The notes beneath the pieces are model-generated. The model worked only from the letters and a program-made list of their open reading frames with translations. It searched no databases and was not told the DNA's origin. The position numbers and the translations under genes are program-made. From Armatimonadota bacterium (lineage in GTDB: Bacteria; Sysuimicrobiota; Sysuimicrobiia; Sysuimicrobiales; Humicultoraceae): DNA of 64,000 bases. Below, piece after piece: positions 50,102-57,868 of the stretch (position 1 is the stretch's first letter; the number at the start of each line of letters is the position of its first letter). The DNA lies in the NCBI GenBank assembly GCA_031459855.1, contig JAVKHP010000001.1:1674429-1738428 (forward strand), written 5' to 3'.

Positions 50102-50876
50102 ACCTCAATCTGTTGGGAGGTCCGGCAGGCCGCCCAGCAGGAACCGGACTGGTACTTCTCGACCCGTGAGCACTGCGCATCCTGGATCTCCGAGACCTGG
50201 CTGGCACAGCAGCGTCGGACGCTCCCCCCCTCACGTATTCGCGCGGCTCCACGAGTCACGGTGGGTCGAGGGTGCCGGGGCTTTCCTGCTAGCCGCCGAG
50301 GTAGACGCGATCTTCGACCACACTCTGCGGCTGGCGGCCCAGCGCACGGCCGACGTCGCCCATGCCATCGGCCTCGACCTAGGGCTTGTGCGCGATCGCA
50401 ATGCAGCCTGTGTTGCGCACAGGAATCAACAGACCGGCCATGTTGTCGTAGACGACATCCGCACGTGGACGGGTCGGCCTGGAGCATCGGTGGATCTGGT
50501 GGACGTGGAGGCCGAGGTGGCGGGGCTGGCCCAGATCTTTGGCGCATCAGTCGTCATAGACCCCTATCAGGCTGCACTGCTCGGACAGCGTCTCCATCGG
50601 GCAGCGGTCAGGGTCATGGAGCACCCGTTTACGGCGGAGAGCCGACGGCGCTTGTTTGGTCTCCTGCTCCAGCTCGTCAAAGACCGTCACCTGCGCTGCT
50701 TCCCCCACAATGACCTGCAACGCGAACTGCTCGCTCTGGAGGTCTCGGAGACTGCCAGCGGGTGGCGCGTGGATCACCGGCTAGGCCGGCACGACGACCA
50801 CGTGGTGGCGTGGGCGGCCCAGGCGCTGACGGCCACGCGAGAACTGATCTACGGGGTAGACTACGGCATCTGCTGA
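50102..50876 (+). pseudogene. Truncated, frameshifted phage terminase large subunit (nuclease part)
   Basis: From 50166 a 236-aa frame shows a terminase-type RNase H nuclease: LGLVRDRNAACVAHRN, VIDPYQAALLGQRLH, TAESRRRLFGLLLQL and RVDHRLGRHDDHVVA. Upstream, another frame continues the same protein (VRQAAQQEPDWYFSTREHCA, then WISETWLAQQRRTL). The two frames join across a run of seven C at 50224-50230, so one base has been gained or lost. The ATPase half is missing: the fragment abuts the solo IS end. This is a phage relic at the island edge; a read error in the C-run is possible but would not restore the N terminus. Confidence 0.75.
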
Positions 50877-51253
50877 CCGTTGGGTCCCCTGGCGCCGGTC
50901 ACCTCGTCCGCCTCGGCGGTCAGGCGGCGTAGCCACCAGGTGTAGGCCTGGAGAGTGGCTTCGGCGCAGCCGATGACGCGCATGGTCGGCAGAGGCGTCC
51001 CGCAGGGCCATGGCGCGGCGTACCCGTTGAACGTGCCTCAGGTTCATCCTCGTTCGCCTCTCCCGCTGTCATGCTCGATTGGCTGCAGTTTGGCTGCAGT
51101 AGAGCCTCTAGAGGGCTTCAAGCTGTGCCTGAGAGCGCCGGCTAGAATGCCCACTGCATGCGCACTTGCGCCATCAGGATGCCCAAAACCCTTGGTGTAT
51201 GGGCCTTTTTGCGAGGATGACGGCTGGAATGCTGATTCTGAACGGTTCTTGGC
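50877..51253. other. Gene-free phage-like remnant region
   Basis: No gene is supported in this 377-bp interval. It is somewhat less GC-rich than its surroundings and contains the repeated TTGGCTGCAG near 51090. A hairpin plus T-run lies at 51181-51210. It separates the terminase relic from the tRNA fragment. Confidence 0.5.
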
Positions 51254-52257
51254 TGGTGGAGACGAGGGGATTCGAACCCCCGACCCCCCTGGTTGCAAAC
51301 CAGGTTGTACTGGCTCAGTAGCTCCGAAACACTTTCCTCCTTTCGCTGCTGGGTTTGCCAGCGGGTGACGTACTCCTGCGGTGTTTGGTACTGAAGGGCC
51401 TGGTGAGGCCGGACGGTGTTGTAGACCTGCTCCCAGGCCTGGAGCAGGGCATTGTGCTCAGCCAGGGAGTCGGGCACCTCTACCAGGTCGTAGAACTCCT
51501 CCTGCACCGTCCGGTGGGCGCGCTCGACATGGCCGTTCAGTTTCGGGCTCCGGGGCGGCAGCACGAACAGCCGACTCCCCAGGGCCTTGCACGCCTCCTC
51601 GAACCGCGCCTTGAACTCACTGCCTCCGTCGATCTGGATCGCCCGCACCGGGAACCCCAACCGGGGCAACGCCTTCCGCAGCACCCATGCCGCCGCCCGG
51701 CTGCTGCCCTGCGCGTGGGCTGCCAGCACCCCCGTGCGGCTGACGACATCGGTGGCCGTGAAGTGAATCCGCCGCAGCCCCGGCCGGACCTCGATCGGCG
51801 TGCTGTCGATCTGCACCAGATCCCCCGGCGCCCGGGGGACGTAGTCCCAGGGCTTCCGCTGCGCCCAGCGCCGCCGCCGGCTCCGACGCTGGCGTCGAAG
51901 CTGCTGCACCCGCACCACCGCCGGTTCCCGGAGCTGTCCCACTGCCCGCAGCCGGCTCAACGTCCGGCCCACCGTCGACGCCGAGACCACCCAGCCCTCC
52001 CGCTGCAGCAGCCAGGCCAGCTTCGCCTTCCCCCACCGGGGATAGGCCTCCCGTAGCGCTCGGATCCGCCCCACCAGCGCAGGCGGTGTCTGGGGCTGCC
52101 GCACCCGCCGCGGCCGTCGGGTCCGCCGCTCGTCCTCCAGGCTCTCCAGCCGCCGCGGGTGATACCGACGCCACCACCGGTAGAACGTCGCCGGACTGAT
52201 CCCAAAGTGCCGACAGGTCAGCCGGGCGTTCCCGCCATGGGCCAGATAGAAGTCCAT
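51142..52257 (-). CDS. IS481-family transposase (main frame)
   Basis: The 371-aa frame has an N-terminal helix-turn-helix (RHFGISPATFYRWWRRY) and an rve-type DDE core: LVQIDSTPIEVRPG (first Asp), IQIDGGSEFKARFEE (second Asp) and NGHVERAHRTVQEEFYD (Glu). It ends with NTVRPHQALQYQTPQEYV, where relatives normally stop. The frame then runs through the terminal repeat and into the tRNA fragment to 51142, so about 50 residues are foreign. Homology also continues upstream of the ATG at 52257 (GPSLSREARQRLRW) and joins a second frame by a -1 shift at 52293-52299. Confidence 0.85.
   Translation of the reverse strand: MDFYLAHGGNARLTCRHFGISPATFYRWWRRYHPRRLESLEDERRTRRPRRVRQPQTPPALVGRIRALREAYPRWGKAKLAWLLQREGWVVSASTVGRTLSRLRAVGQLREPAVVRVQQLRRQRRSRRRRWAQRKPWDYVPRAPGDLVQIDSTPIEVRPGLRRIHFTATDVVSRTGVLAAHAQGSSRAAAWVLRKALPRLGFPVRAIQIDGGSEFKARFEEACKALGSRLFVLPPRSPKLNGHVERAHRTVQEEFYDLVEVPDSLAEHNALLQAWEQVYNTVRPHQALQYQTPQEYVTRWQTQQRKEESVSELLSQYNLVCNQGGRGFESPRLHQPRTVQNQHSSRHPRKKAHTPRVLGILMAQVRMQWAF
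51181..51210 (+). terminator. Possible intrinsic terminator
   Basis: GCCCA pairs with TGGGC around an inner ACC/GGT pairing, followed by CTTTTT. The stem is short, so it is only a candidate. Confidence 0.35.
51254..51305 (-). pseudogene. 3' fragment of tRNA-Ala(TGC)
   Basis: These 52 bp match the 3' part of the tRNA at 21080-21130, from the encoded CCA through the T arm and anticodon loop to the first anticodon-stem strand, with one extra C in the variable region. The 5' half is absent: the IS481-like element begins at 51306. The fragment cannot form a tRNA. Confidence 0.9.
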
Positions 52258-52400
52258 CCACCGCAGGCGCTGCCGAGCCTCCCGCGACAGCGAGGGCCCA
52301 TCCGCACCCTGCGGCCTTCCGGGAGCACGATCTCCTGGACATTCATAGGGCCAGTATAGCCCCGGCGGACCGGCTTGAAACGGCGCTTGAGCTTCAACAT
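52218..52400 (-). CDS. Short upstream transposase frame (possible frameshift partner)
   Basis: ATG 52400 opens a 60-codon frame beginning MLKLKRRFKPVRRGYTG and reaching VLPEGRRVRMG. Its first 36 codons look like the true N terminus of the transposase. A -1 shift on G GGC CCT would carry ribosomes into the main frame. A simple frameshift mutation is the alternative. Confidence 0.45.
   Translation of the reverse strand: MLKLKRRFKPVRRGYTGPMNVQEIVLPEGRRVRMGPRCRGRLGSACGGWTSIWPMAGTPG
52293..52299 (-). other. Candidate -1 frameshift heptamer G GGC CCT
   Basis: In the zero frame the codons are ATG GGC CCT. The sequence fits X-XXY-YYZ, so both tRNAs can re-pair after slipping back one base (GGG, CCC). 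It lies exactly where the two transposase frames must be joined. Confidence 0.45.
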
Positions 52401-52440
52401 CCTCAGTCAGGGTGTTTCGGATCTATCTGAACCTGGGCAC

Positions 52441-52579
52441 GGCTCCGGATGTCAGGCGCCTGGAGAACCACCCCCTCTGCAAGCCAGGGCCAGGACCGGA
52501 ATGGGTCCTGGCTCCCATTGCGAGACCAGACCGCGACGCTGCTGCCTATGGAGCCGTGAGGTTCACACCGAAGTAGGCC
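52441..52579. repeat. Right copy of the island-border direct repeat
   Basis: GGCTCCGGATGTCAGGCGCC to AAGTAGGCC matches 21201-21340 with about four small differences. It lies directly against the right end of the IS481-like element. Downstream the sequence is unrelated to the left copy, which marks the outer island boundary near 52579. Confidence 0.85.
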
Positions 52580-52745
52580 CCGCTCCAGCGTACGCCACAG
52601 TTGGACGCTCCGCCGCACATGATCGTGGGATCGTAATCCCAGTTGATCGCTGCCATGTCTACTGCCAGCGGGGCGCCCCCTCGTCCTCCCGCGCCCGGCG
52701 TTGGAGGCACCTGCCGTTGCGTCGCGCCCCCCGTTCGTCGCCAGG
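52580..52745. other. Intergenic segment after the island
   Basis: This segment has no supported gene. It contains an imperfect palindrome around GATCGTGGGATCGTAATCCCAGTTGATCG (given in parts: GTGGGATC and its partner near 52627-52645). It separates the island border from the 3' end of the hydroxylase gene. Confidence 0.4.
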
Positions 52746-55001
52746 TTAGGACCCTTTCGCCCCTGCCATCGGAAGCCCACGGGCCAGCCGCGCCGGCGCC
52801 ACCGGCAGCGAGGCGACGCGCACCCCTGTGGCGTCGGCCACCGCGTTCGCAATCGCCGCCGCGCCCGCTACCACCGGCGGCTCCCCGACCCCCTTGGCCC
52901 CGAACGGCCCCTCGTCGGAGGGCACTTCGACGATCACGGTCTCCACCCGGGGCACAGTGGTCGCCCGGGGGAGAGGGTAGTCGGCAAACGTGGCCGTCAC
53001 CAGCGCCCCGGCCCCGTCGTAGACCACGCGCTCCAGCAGCCCCCAGCCGATGCCCTGCGCGGCGCCCCCGATCATCTGGCCCTCGACCGCCGGGGGGTTG
53101 AGGGCTCGGCCCACGTCCTGGACGACCACGTGGTCGGTGACCTGTACCTCGCCGGTCTCGCGGTCGACCCGTAGCCGGACCAGGTGCCCGGCGAAGCCCG
53201 GCGACTGCCGGGTGATCACGGTGTTGCCCACCCCGAAGACTGGCGCGTACTGGGCGCCAAAGCGCATGCTCATGGCGGCGATCTCGGCCAGGCTGACCGC
53301 GGCCGTGGGCGTCCCTTTGACGACCACCTGGCCGTCCCGCAGCTCAAGGTCGTCGACCCGCGCCTCGAGGTGGCTGGCCGCGATCTGGAGGATCTGGCGC
53401 CGCGCGTCTTCGGCTGCCAGGCGGACGGCGGTGCCGACCGTGTAGGTGATCTTGCTGCCACCGGACATGCCCGCGTAGGGCGCCTGGCTGGTGTCCGCGG
53501 TGCGGACGCGGACCCGCTCGGGCGGCAGCCCCAGCACCTCGGCGGCGATCAAGCCCATGGTGGTGAGGGTACCGGTGATGTCCACCGCGCCGACCACGAC
53601 CTCGAACGTGCCGTCGGTGTTGGCGCGCACGCACGCCGAGGCCGACTCGATGCCGCCCAGCCATCCGCCCACCGCGACGCCGACCCCCTCGTCGGGCGCC
53701 TTCGGCCGGTGGCGGAGGGGATGGGCCTCCAGGACCTCGAGCACCTCGCGCAGGCCCATCTTCGCCCACGGCCGGCCGTTGGGCATCGGGTCGCCGGGCC
53801 GCGAGGCGTTCTTGAGGCGCAGCGCCACCGGGTCGATGTCCAGGCGCCGGGCAAGTTCGTCCATGGCCGACTCGATGGCGAACGTCGCCTGCGGTGCAGC
53901 GGGCGCCCGGTAGGCGCCCACCGGCGGCTTGTTGGTGAGCACCTCGAGGCACTCGATCGCCAGGTGCGGCACCCGGTAGTACCCGCCCAGCAGGATGCCG
54001 CCCGTGGCGAGCGGCGCGCCGGGCCTGGCGCCGGCGTCCATCAGCACGCGGCCGCGCAGCGCCACCAGGGTGCCGTCGCGCCGGGCGCCGAGTTCCAGGT
54101 CGATCACGGTGGCCGGGGCGGGGGTGGTGGTCAGGAAGTCCTCCATGCGCGTGAGCACCAGGCGCACGGGTCGGCGCAGCAGCAGCGCCAGCGCGGCGAC
54201 CAGCGGCTGGTGCAGCAGGATCTTCCCGCCGAAGCCGCCGCCCACGTGCATGGGCACCACGCGGACCTGCGCCTCGGGGAGCCCCAGGACCTTCGCGGTC
54301 TCGCGCCGCACGTAGAACTGCCCCTGGGTGGCGGTGTAGATCGTCACGTCACCTGTTGCGGGATCGACGGTGGCGACGGTGGCATGGGGCTCGAGGTACC
54401 CCTGGTGGACGCGCGCGGTGGTGTAGGTGCGCCTGACCACGACCTCGGCCTGCGCGAGCCCGGCCGCGACGTCACCCCGGGTGAAGGTCACGCGGTTGGT
54501 CACGTTGCCCGGGGTCTCGGCGTGCTGTTCCTGCACCTCGACGGTGGCGTGGGCCTGCGCGTCGCCCTCCTCGAACTCCACGGCCTCCTGCACCAGCGGC
54601 GCGCCCGGCGCCAGCGCTTCGTCGATGGTCAGCACCGCGGGCAGCGGTTCGAAGCGTGCCGCCGCCCGCAGCGCCTCCACCCCGTCGGCTGCGGCGGCTT
54701 CCGAGGCGGCCACCACGACCGCGACGGGCTGGCCGGTGTAGGCGGTGCGGCCGTTGGCCAGCTCGCGCCGGGCCTGGCCGATGCGCGCCAGGTCGTCGGC
54801 GGTGACCACGGCGACGACGCCGGGCACGGCCAGCGCCGCCGCGCGCGGGATCTCGACGATGCGTGCCCGCGGGTGCGGGCTGGTCAGCAGGCGGGCGTGC
54901 AGCATGCCCGGCAGCCGGAGGTCTTCGGTGTACTGCATCGCGCCGGTGACCTTCTCCCGGCCGTCGGTGCGCTTGTGGGGCTTGCCGATCACCAGGGCCA
55001 T
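52746..55001 (-). CDS. Xanthine dehydrogenase/aldehyde oxidase family molybdopterin-binding subunit
   Basis: The 751-aa protein starts at the ATG of MALVIGKPHKRTDG; the open frame continues upstream without homology. Landmarks are KVTGAMQYTEDLRLPGMLHA at the N terminus, MHVGGGFGGK for molybdopterin binding, AYRAPAAPQATF, and the catalytic Glu in GAKGVGEPPVVAG near the C terminus. It hydroxylates an aldehyde, purine or aromatic heterocycle. The usual partner genes for the FAD subunit and the [2Fe-2S] subunit are not adjacent, so it is an orphan here or relies on partners encoded elsewhere. Confidence 0.92.
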   Translation of the reverse strand: MALVIGKPHKRTDGREKVTGAMQYTEDLRLPGMLHARLLTSPHPRARIVEIPRAAALAVPGVVAVVTADDLARIGQARRELANGRTAYTGQPVAVVVAASEAAAADGVEALRAAARFEPLPAVLTIDEALAPGAPLVQEAVEFEEGDAQAHATVEVQEQHAETPGNVTNRVTFTRGDVAAGLAQAEVVVRRTYTTARVHQGYLEPHATVATVDPATGDVTIYTATQGQFYVRRETAKVLGLPEAQVRVVPMHVGGGFGGKILLHQPLVAALALLLRRPVRLVLTRMEDFLTTTPAPATVIDLELGARRDGTLVALRGRVLMDAGARPGAPLATGGILLGGYYRVPHLAIECLEVLTNKPPVGAYRAPAAPQATFAIESAMDELARRLDIDPVALRLKNASRPGDPMPNGRPWAKMGLREVLEVLEAHPLRHRPKAPDEGVGVAVGGWLGGIESASACVRANTDGTFEVVVGAVDITGTLTTMGLIAAEVLGLPPERVRVRTADTSQAPYAGMSGGSKITYTVGTAVRLAAEDARRQILQIAASHLEARVDDLELRDGQVVVKGTPTAAVSLAEIAAMSMRFGAQYAPVFGVGNTVITRQSPGFAGHLVRLRVDRETGEVQVTDHVVVQDVGRALNPPAVEGQMIGGAAQGIGWGLLERVVYDGAGALVTATFADYPLPRATTVPRVETVIVEVPSDEGPFGAKGVGEPPVVAGAAAIANAVADATGVRVASLPVAPARLARGLPMAGAKGS

Positions 55002-55384
55002 TGCATCACGCTCCACGGTGGATCTGCAGAGTAGCGGAATCACGGATGGGAACACCGGGGTCCCCACAACAACATGCGCTGCGCGCCGCTGCGTCCGGTC
55101 TGCGCGCAGCGCTCTCGGACGCAACACTATTCTATGCAAGAACATTCGTCGCGGAGGCGTCCGGAGCCTTGTGCCGCGCGCCCCAGGGCCGGGGGTGCCA
55201 CCGCTTGCGGCACACCGGAGCCCGGCAGGGACGGCCATGGGGCGCGTCATCCTGACCCTGCGGGCATCACAGCACGAGGCAACCCCGGGGGCGACGGAAC
55301 CGAAGAGATGCGCGCAGCGCCGCGGTTGTCGTCGCCCCAGCGGCTGCGTATGATGCAGGCGAGACCGCCGAGAGGAGGACGGCC
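55002..55384. other. Divergent intergenic region between hydroxylase and queF
   Basis: About 380 bp without a supported gene, holding the promoters of two divergent genes. A less GC-rich stretch (CAACACTATTCTATGCAAGA, near 55122-55141) may be a promoter. No preQ1 riboswitch consensus is visible upstream of queF. Confidence 0.45.
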
Positions 55385-55822
55385 ATGCACCGGCCCGCAG
55401 GTACCTCAGTCGACGCGCCCATGCCCGTCGAGCGGCGCTGGGACGTCGAAGGGTACGACCGCATCGACGCCGCACGCCTGGAGACGTTCGCCTACGAGTA
55501 CCCGGGCAGCCCCGCCGTGGTCGAGATCGCGACCGACGAGTTCACGGCGGTCTGCCCCTGGTCCGGGCTGCCCGACTTCGGCCGGCTGCGGGTGCGCTAC
55601 CTGCCCCGCGAGCGCGTGCTCGAGCTGAAGTCGTTCAAGTACTACCTGCACTCGTACCGCAACGTCGGCATCTACCAGGAGCATGCGGCCAACCGCATCC
55701 TGCAGGACCTGGTGGCCGCCACCCAGCCGGTCTGGATGGAGCTCCAGCTGGACTACAACGTCCGGGGCGGCCTGCACACCACGGTGACCGTGCGCTGGCC
55801 GCAGGACGGGCGAGGCCCGTAG
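55385..55822 (+). CDS. queF: NADPH-dependent 7-cyano-7-deazaguanine reductase (QueF)
   Basis: The 145-aa protein is a type I (YkvM-like) QueF and reduces preQ0 to preQ1 in queuosine synthesis. The active-site Cys is in FTAVCPWSGLPDFG, and the diagnostic QueF motif is LELKSFKYYLHSYRN. The C-terminal Glu/His substrate residues are in the region NVGIYQEHAANRIL. The ATG follows AGAGGAGGA. It is followed by a queuosine-precursor-type transporter, which suggests salvage of preQ0; queC, queD and queE are not in the window. Confidence 0.95.
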   Translation: MHRPAGTSVDAPMPVERRWDVEGYDRIDAARLETFAYEYPGSPAVVEIATDEFTAVCPWSGLPDFGRLRVRYLPRERVLELKSFKYYLHSYRNVGIYQEHAANRILQDLVAATQPVWMELQLDYNVRGGLHTTVTVRWPQDGRGP

Positions 55823-55935
55823 CCGTGCGCGCGCCGCGGACATGACCACGTGACAGGAGCTCGGCGGGTGGGGCGGGTTGGGCCAGGACGAGTAGCCGTG
55901 GGCGCCCCGCGGACATGACCAGGCGACAGGAAGGC
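55819..55935. repeat. 73-bp tandem duplication at the queF-transporter junction
   Basis: GTAGCCGTG(C/G)GCGC(G/C)CCGCGGACATGACCA begins at 55819 and again at 55892, 73 bp apart. The first copy contains the queF stop codon and a silent ATGACC; the second contains the real transporter start ATG. The junction was duplicated, inserting one extra unit between the two genes. Confidence 0.8.
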
Positions 55936-56457
55936 TGGGTCTTCGCCGGAGCCTTCGTCGGGTCGATCTGGCTTGCCAACTACCTGATCCGCCACGTGGG
56001 GACGGCGTGCCCGCCCGACGGCCCGTGCCTGGTCCCGGTCTGGCCGGGGGTGATGGCGCCCTCGGGCGTGCTGGCGATCGGGCTGTCGTTCACGCTGCGC
56101 GACCTGGTGCAGCGACGGCTGGGGCGCGGGGTCGCGGTGGCGGCCATCGTCGCGGGCGCGCTGCTCTCGGCGCTGCTGTCGGCGCAGCTGGCCCTGGCGT
56201 CGGGGACGGCGTTCCTGCTCTCGGAGACGATGGACCTGCTGGTCTACACGCCCCTGCAGGAGCGCAACCTCGTGGTGGCGACGGTGGCGTCCAACCTCGT
56301 GGGCCTGGTGGTCGACTCGGCGGTGTTCCTGTTCCTGGCCTTCGGCTCGTTGCAGTTCATCGGCGGGCAGATCATCGGCAAGGCGTGGATGACGGCGGTG
56401 GCCCTGCCCCTGGTGGCCTACCTCCGGCGGCGCGACGCGCAGGAAGAGACCACCTGA
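55915..56457 (+). CDS. VUT family protein, putative queuosine precursor transporter (YhhQ-like)
   Basis: This 180-aa membrane protein has about five or six hydrophobic segments. MAPSGVLAIGLSFTLRDLVQ is the signature block of the VUT/YhhQ family, followed by a variable segment and a C-terminal FIGGQIIGKAWMTAVALPLV. YhhQ imports preQ0 and preQ1 in E. coli. Adjacency to queF strongly supports transport of a 7-deazapurine precursor. Confidence 0.85.
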   Translation: MTRRQEGWVFAGAFVGSIWLANYLIRHVGTACPPDGPCLVPVWPGVMAPSGVLAIGLSFTLRDLVQRRLGRGVAVAAIVAGALLSALLSAQLALASGTAFLLSETMDLLVYTPLQERNLVVATVASNLVGLVVDSAVFLFLAFGSLQFIGGQIIGKAWMTAVALPLVAYLRRRDAQEETT

Positions 56458-56479
56458 GCGCCAGCAGCAGGTCGCTGCC

Positions 56480-57247
56480 CTAGAATGGCGTCGTGCCCGC
56501 GGCGACGGTCACGAGCGCCCAGGCGACGAGCGCTGCGCCTGCGGGTTTCGCCAGGCGCCTGCCCCAGGGCATCGTACGTTCCGCCGTCATCAGGGCTCCC
56601 AGCCCGAGCATCCACCCCAGGTGCGCGACCCCCACCGCGAACATCACCAGCATCAGCGTCCAGCAGCAGCCGACACAGAAGAGACCGTGGTGCAACCCCA
56701 GGGCCCACGCCTCCCGGCCGGGGGCGCTGCCGCGCCAGCGTCCGGCGACGAAGGCCAGCGGCGAACGGCACACGGCAAGGCAGCGCTCCTTCAGCCTGGT
56801 GAACTGGTACGCGCCCGCTGCCAGCAGGACCGCAGGCGGGAGCAGGGCGTCCAGCCCGGCGACGCGCTCGGCTACCGCGTGCACGACGGTGTCTCCTGCC
56901 AGCGCCGCCGCGCCCACCGCCGCCCACATGGTCAGATAGCCCGCGCCGAGGCGCGCCAGCAGCCCTGCACGCCCGGGCCGCGCCGCCACCATGCGGCGGA
57001 ACAGGGTGAGCAGTGGCAGGCTGCCGGGGAGCATCATGGCCACGGTCATGACGAGCCAGCCGACGAGGAACACGGCCGCCCGGGAGGCCGGGGCTGGAGC
57101 CACCGCCCCGGCCTCCCGGTGGCTGAGCCAGATCGCGTGCGGCGATGCACCCCACCACGCCATCACCAGCCATGCCGCGCCGATCAGCACCACGAGCGCC
57201 AGCCGGTACCAGCGGGCGTCGTCGGGGGTGCGGAACGCACCGATCAC
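56480..57247 (-). CDS. DUF2182 membrane protein
   Basis: This 255-aa protein has about six membrane segments. Family landmarks are the MTVAMMLPGSLPLL segment, YQFTRLKERCLAVCRSPLAF with two cysteines, and HHGLFCVGCCWTLMLVMFAV, a Cys-Cys pair in a membrane helix. The C-terminal AERTMPWGRRLAKPAG is also typical. DUF2182 proteins are predicted metal-binding membrane proteins and often lie beside DUF1326 genes, as here. Function unknown. Confidence 0.88.
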   Translation of the reverse strand: MIGAFRTPDDARWYRLALVVLIGAAWLVMAWWGASPHAIWLSHREAGAVAPAPASRAAVFLVGWLVMTVAMMLPGSLPLLTLFRRMVAARPGRAGLLARLGAGYLTMWAAVGAAALAGDTVVHAVAERVAGLDALLPPAVLLAAGAYQFTRLKERCLAVCRSPLAFVAGRWRGSAPGREAWALGLHHGLFCVGCCWTLMLVMFAVGVAHLGWMLGLGALMTAERTMPWGRRLAKPAGAALVAWALVTVAAGTTPF

Positions 57248-57265
57248 CGTCGATCCTGGGACCGG

Positions 57266-57868
57266 TCAGGCAGTGAACCGAAACGGTCCGAGCACCGCGT
57301 TGCGCCCCTGGTACTCCCAGTGGATGCGGTGCTGCGGCACGTCGGCCCGGAACGAGGTCGCTTTGCCGACCGTGGCGGCAGACCCGGGAATGGTGGAGAA
57401 CACGCTGTCCACCAGCTTCGTGGGGTGCCCCTGGAGGTCGGTGAGGGGTTCCATCTCGCTGGCCACGGCGTCGCCGATCCTGATGTGGCCCTTGCCGTCA
57501 CGGAAGCTGAAGTCGATGGGCGCGTCGTAGACGCCCAACACCTCGCCGACCAGCGGCGCCAGGTCGGCGAGCGGGCCGCCCAGCCTACCGGTGTGCGCTG
57601 CCAGGATGGCCTCCTTCTGCTGCTGGGTCGCCCGGCTGTCGACGAAGACCACCGCCTTCCAGTTGCCCTTGAGGACGTTCCCGGGAATCTGGACCGCCAG
57701 GGCCAGCGTCAGACCGGCCACGTCGACGCCGCCGATCTGCCCGCGGTCGTAATGGTACGCGATGAGGCCCTGGCAGGCCCCGCCGTCGGGGTCCTGCCCC
57801 ACCCAGCAGGGGCACACCGCCGCACACGAGCACGCTTCCAGCATCTGCCCTTCCAGTGCGTATCCCAT
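57266..57868 (-). CDS. DUF1326 domain protein
   Basis: This 200-aa protein starts at the ATG of MGYALEGQMLEACSCAAVCP, preceded by GGGGGGAG. The N terminus holds a cysteine-rich signature C-S-C-x-x-x-C-P-C, and GQIGGVDVAGLTLALAVQIP follows. The end, WEYQGRNAVLGPFRFTA, is typical of the family. Such proteins may bind a metal or thiol ligand. It is 18 bp upstream of the DUF2182 gene in the same orientation and likely functions with it. Confidence 0.88.
   Translation of the reverse strand: MGYALEGQMLEACSCAAVCPCWVGQDPDGGACQGLIAYHYDRGQIGGVDVAGLTLALAVQIPGNVLKGNWKAVVFVDSRATQQQKEAILAAHTGRLGGPLADLAPLVGEVLGVYDAPIDFSFRDGKGHIRIGDAVASEMEPLTDLQGHPTKLVDSVFSTIPGSAATVGKATSFRADVPQHRIHWEYQGRNAVLGPFRFTA

Larger units (their letters stand above)
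51306..52439 (-). mobile_element. IS481-like insertion sequence
   Basis: The element is about 1134 bp. Its ends are inverted repeats: TGTACTGGCTCAGTAGCTCC inward from 51306, and TGCCCAGGTTCAGATAGATC inward from 52439, both continuing into CCGAAACAC. It carries one DDE transposase on the minus strand. On its left it cuts tRNA-Ala after the anticodon stem. On its right it abuts the 140-bp border repeat, so about 70 bp seen in the intact locus (21131-21200) is missing. No target duplication is evident, suggesting an adjacent deletion after insertion. Confidence 0.8.

Noticed and set aside
50861-50983. 40-codon minus-strand frame starting MRVIGCAEATLQAYTWWLRR
   Set aside because: It faintly resembles the N-terminal SAM-like domain of a tyrosine recombinase, but it is too short, overlaps the terminase relic and has no catalytic part.
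51084-51110. Minus-strand coding trace ending LLQPNCSQ, reminiscent of some phage integrase C termini
   Set aside because: Only a handful of residues, with no catalytic R-H-R-Y region upstream; cannot be called an integrase.
55300-55384. preQ1 riboswitch upstream of queF
   Set aside because: No preQ1-I or preQ1-II consensus elements or A-rich tail are visible in the leader.
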